Assembly: GCF_900156055.1 (NCBI RefSeq)
Contig: NZ_FTMQ01000004.1
Span: forward strand, 310,001 to 374,000
Origin: Rhizobium sp. RU33A
Lineage (GTDB): Bacteria; Pseudomonadota; Alphaproteobacteria; Rhizobiales; Rhizobiaceae
Direction of reading: 5' to 3'
Length of the DNA stretch: 64,000 bases
The notes under the pieces were generated by a model that saw only the letters and a list, made by a program, of their open reading frames with translations, made no database searches and had not been told where the DNA came from. How positions within the stretch are numbered: position 1 is the stretch's first letter; every line of letters starts with the position of its first letter. This document shows positions 62,394 through 64,000 of the stretch, piece by piece. The position numbers were made by a program, and so were the translations under genes.

Positions 62394-63359
62394 TCAGAGC
62401 ATTTTCACCTTGACGGTCTCTGCGGCTGCCTTTGCCAGGCGGTTGCGCAGCGGAAGACCGAATTGCGGTGACTCGATTTCGAACACATCGCCTTCCTGGG
62501 TCACGAAGCCGTCTGCAACGGACAATGTCGCCGTGCCGTACATGTGGATGTGAAGGTCGCCGGGCTGGCAGAAAAGCGCATACTTGAAATGGTGATATTC
62601 AAGGTTCGCGATCGTGTGAGACATGTTTGCCTCGCCCGAGAGGAAGGGCTTCTCCCACACGGTCTGGCCAGCGCGCACGATGCGCGAGGTGCCTTCGACG
62701 TGGTCGGGGAGGGCGCCGACGCGCAGTTCCGGACCAAAGGAGGCCGGACGCAGCTTGGAATGGGCCAGGAAGAGGTAGTTGATCTTCTCGGTCACGTGGT
62801 CGGAGAATTCGTTGGCAACCGAGAAGCCCAGGCGATGCGCCGTGCCGTCTTCGCCGATGATATAATAGCCGGCCATTTCCGGTTCCTCACCACCATCGAG
62901 AGCGAACGACGGCGACACGAGATCGTCACCGGGTGCGACGGCGTTGAAACCGTTGCCCTTGTAGAACCACTCGGGCTGTACGCCGGTTTCGCCGGGCTTC
63001 GGCTTGCCGCCTTCCAGACCCATGCGGAACATCTTCATCGAGTCGCTCATGCCGGCGGTGTCCGCATGCATGTTGTCGCGAGCCGATGCCGAACCCGTAT
63101 GGGTGAGACCCGTACCGGTCAGGTACATGTGGGCCGGATCCGGATGACGAACCGGGCAATCGAGCTTGCCTTCGGCCGCAAGCGCGACGAGGTCGACAGT
63201 GTCGCCTTGGCCCTGCTTTTCGATCAGGGCGGCCACGGTGGTCCCGGCGGCTATCGCCGCCTTGGCCAGTTCGTAGGTGGAGTTAAATCCTGGGACAAGG
63301 CGCGCAGCCTCACCCTGGCGGCAAATGATGCCGCCAGCCTTCAATTGCGAGAGAAACAT
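62394..63359 (-). CDS. gguC: GguC (FAH-superfamily, AraD1-like)
   Basis: A 321-residue protein of the fumarylacetoacetase superfamily. Metal ligands of this fold can be seen in DGGEEPEMAGYYIIG (E-x-E) and GFSVANEFSDH. GguC of Agrobacterium is encoded with the chvE-gguAB sugar transporter. Its activity is not proven; a 2-keto-3-deoxyarabonate dehydratase fits the operon's missing step, and archaeal enzymes for that step belong to the same superfamily. I chose ATG 63359; a frame to 63452 overlaps gguB. Ten bases after gguB. Confidence 0.88.
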   Translation of the reverse strand: MFLSQLKAGGIICRQGEAARLVPGFNSTYELAKAAIAAGTTVAALIEKQGQGDTVDLVALAAEGKLDCPVRHPDPAHMYLTGTGLTHTGSASARDNMHADTAGMSDSMKMFRMGLEGGKPKPGETGVQPEWFYKGNGFNAVAPGDDLVSPSFALDGGEEPEMAGYYIIGEDGTAHRLGFSVANEFSDHVTEKINYLFLAHSKLRPASFGPELRVGALPDHVEGTSRIVRAGQTVWEKPFLSGEANMSHTIANLEYHHFKYALFCQPGDLHIHMYGTATLSVADGFVTQEGDVFEIESPQFGLPLRNRLAKAAAETVKVKML

Positions 63360-63369
63360 AAGCCTATCC

Positions 63370-64000
63370 TCAGACTGCTTTGTTCTTGTTGTAAACGTCG
63401 AAGAAGACAGCAGCCAAAAGCACGAGGCCCTTGATGAGCTGCTGGTAGTCAATGCCGATACCCATGATCGACATGCCGTTGTTCATGACACCCATGATCA
63501 AGGCGCCGATGACTGCACCGGTAATCTTGCCCACGCCGCCGGATGCCGAAGCACCGCCGATGAAGCAGGCCGCGATGACGTCGAGTTCGAAGCCGACACC
63601 GGCCTTCGGCGTCGCCGAATTGAGGCGCGCCGCAATGATCATGCCGGCGAGCGCTGCGAGAACACCCATGTTGACGAAGGTCAGGAACACCAGGCGTTCG
63701 GTATTGATGCCGGAGAGCTTTGCGGCCTTCTCGTTGCCGCCCAGCGCATAGATGCGACGGCCAATGGTCGTGCGGGTGGTCACGAAGGAATAGAGGGCAA
63801 TTAGAATGCCCATGACGACGAGCACGTTCGGCAGACCGCGATAGGTCGCGAGCTGATAGCCGAGGAAGATCGCGACAACGCTGATGATGCCCATCTGCAC
63901 GGCGAAGAACACGAAGGGTTCGTTTTCGGTGCCATGCTCATCGTTCAGGCGGCGGTGCTTCATGCCGTTGAAGATCGCGAGAGCAACGAGCAGCACGACA
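63370..64000 (-). CDS. gguB: Sugar ABC transporter permease GguB (5' part outside window)
   Basis: The last 210 or so residues of a permease of the xylose/galactose (XylH/MmsB) family; the gene runs on past 64000. The conserved loop TIGRRIYALGGNEKAAKLSG docks on the ATPase, and GVGFELDVIAACFIGGASAS with GALIMGVMNNGMSI is typical of the C-terminal half. With gguC downstream it fits the chvE-gguABC cluster, so chvE and gguA should lie just outside. Confidence 0.9.
   Translation of the reverse strand, partial: VVLLVALAIFNGMKHRRLNDEHGTENEPFVFFAVQMGIISVVAIFLGYQLATYRGLPNVLVVMGILIALYSFVTTRTTIGRRIYALGGNEKAAKLSGINTERLVFLTFVNMGVLAALAGMIIAARLNSATPKAGVGFELDVIAACFIGGASASGGVGKITGAVIGALIMGVMNNGMSIMGIGIDYQQLIKGLVLLAAVFFDVYNKNKAV

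Overview
The window is chromosomal DNA of an alphaproteobacterium, most probably Rhizobiaceae (Agrobacterium/Rhizobium group). Pointers are a second heat-shock sigma factor of the RpoH2 type with an EcfG-type promoter, a SAM-II riboswitch in front of metA, a thiCOSGE operon behind a TPP riboswitch, the gguB-gguC sugar genes known from the Agrobacterium chvE locus, a CenR-like regulator, and leuB, leuD and leuC scattered rather than in one operon. Base composition is GC-rich and even. I see no rRNA, prophage, CRISPR array or complete insertion sequence. Almost all of the window is core genome.

Layout. 1-6.5 kb: the end of an M48 protease gene, rpoH2, leuB, a PLP-dependent dehydratase, leuD, a small membrane protein, and a citrate-lyase-like CoA lyase coupled to a DUF1737 gene. 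6.5-7.8 kb: a long non-coding block rich in palindromes, ending in the SAM-II riboswitch. 7.9-16.3 kb: metA, a VWA protein, galM, tRNA-Gly, a prolyl-tRNA deacylase-like gene, a thioredoxin-TPR protein, a Lon-N protein, a Trm112-like protein, a UbiH-type hydroxylase and tesB. 16.3-24.8 kb: glnK-amtB behind sigma-54/NtrC-like sites, ftsK behind a CtrA-like palindrome, lolA, xthA, a cyclic-nucleotide-binding protein, cenR and a YkuD protein. 25-31.9 kb: an aldo/keto reductase, a SnoaL-like secreted protein, an amino-acid ABC binding protein and permease with no ATPase gene, a GT90 glycosyltransferase, ppk2 and leuC. 32-38.7 kb: the translation and secretion cluster ffh, chorismate mutase, rpsP, rimM, trmD, rplS (minus strand), broken up by a 266-bp MITE-like element and by a TSUP transporter gene on the other strand.

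38.8-52.4 kb: an exported metallo-hydrolase, the thiamine operon, then dapF-mtaB-ftsY-yciB-DUF2585 converging on the cytochrome c maturation genes ccmA-B-C-D-G. 52.6-56.3 kb: acnA and a DUF1223 protein. 56.5-64 kb: a minus-strand sugar operon (gguB, gguC, an IlvD/Edd sugar-acid dehydratase, a Gfo/Idh/MocA dehydrogenase, a semialdehyde dehydrogenase, dgoK, dgoA). It appears to hold both a D-galactose branch (De Ley-Doudoroff, to pyruvate and glyceraldehyde-3-phosphate) and an L-arabinose branch (to 2-oxoglutarate), sharing the dehydrogenase and dehydratase.

I did not find a clear-cut undescribed system. The most rewarding places to look again are the structured non-coding block at 6.75-7.49 kb, the nested-palindrome element inside the rpsP-rimM gap, the role of GguC in the sugar operon, the ATPase-less transporter coupled to a glycosyltransferase, and several regulatory sites (EcfG, CtrA, NtrC, Irr-like) that fit their genes.
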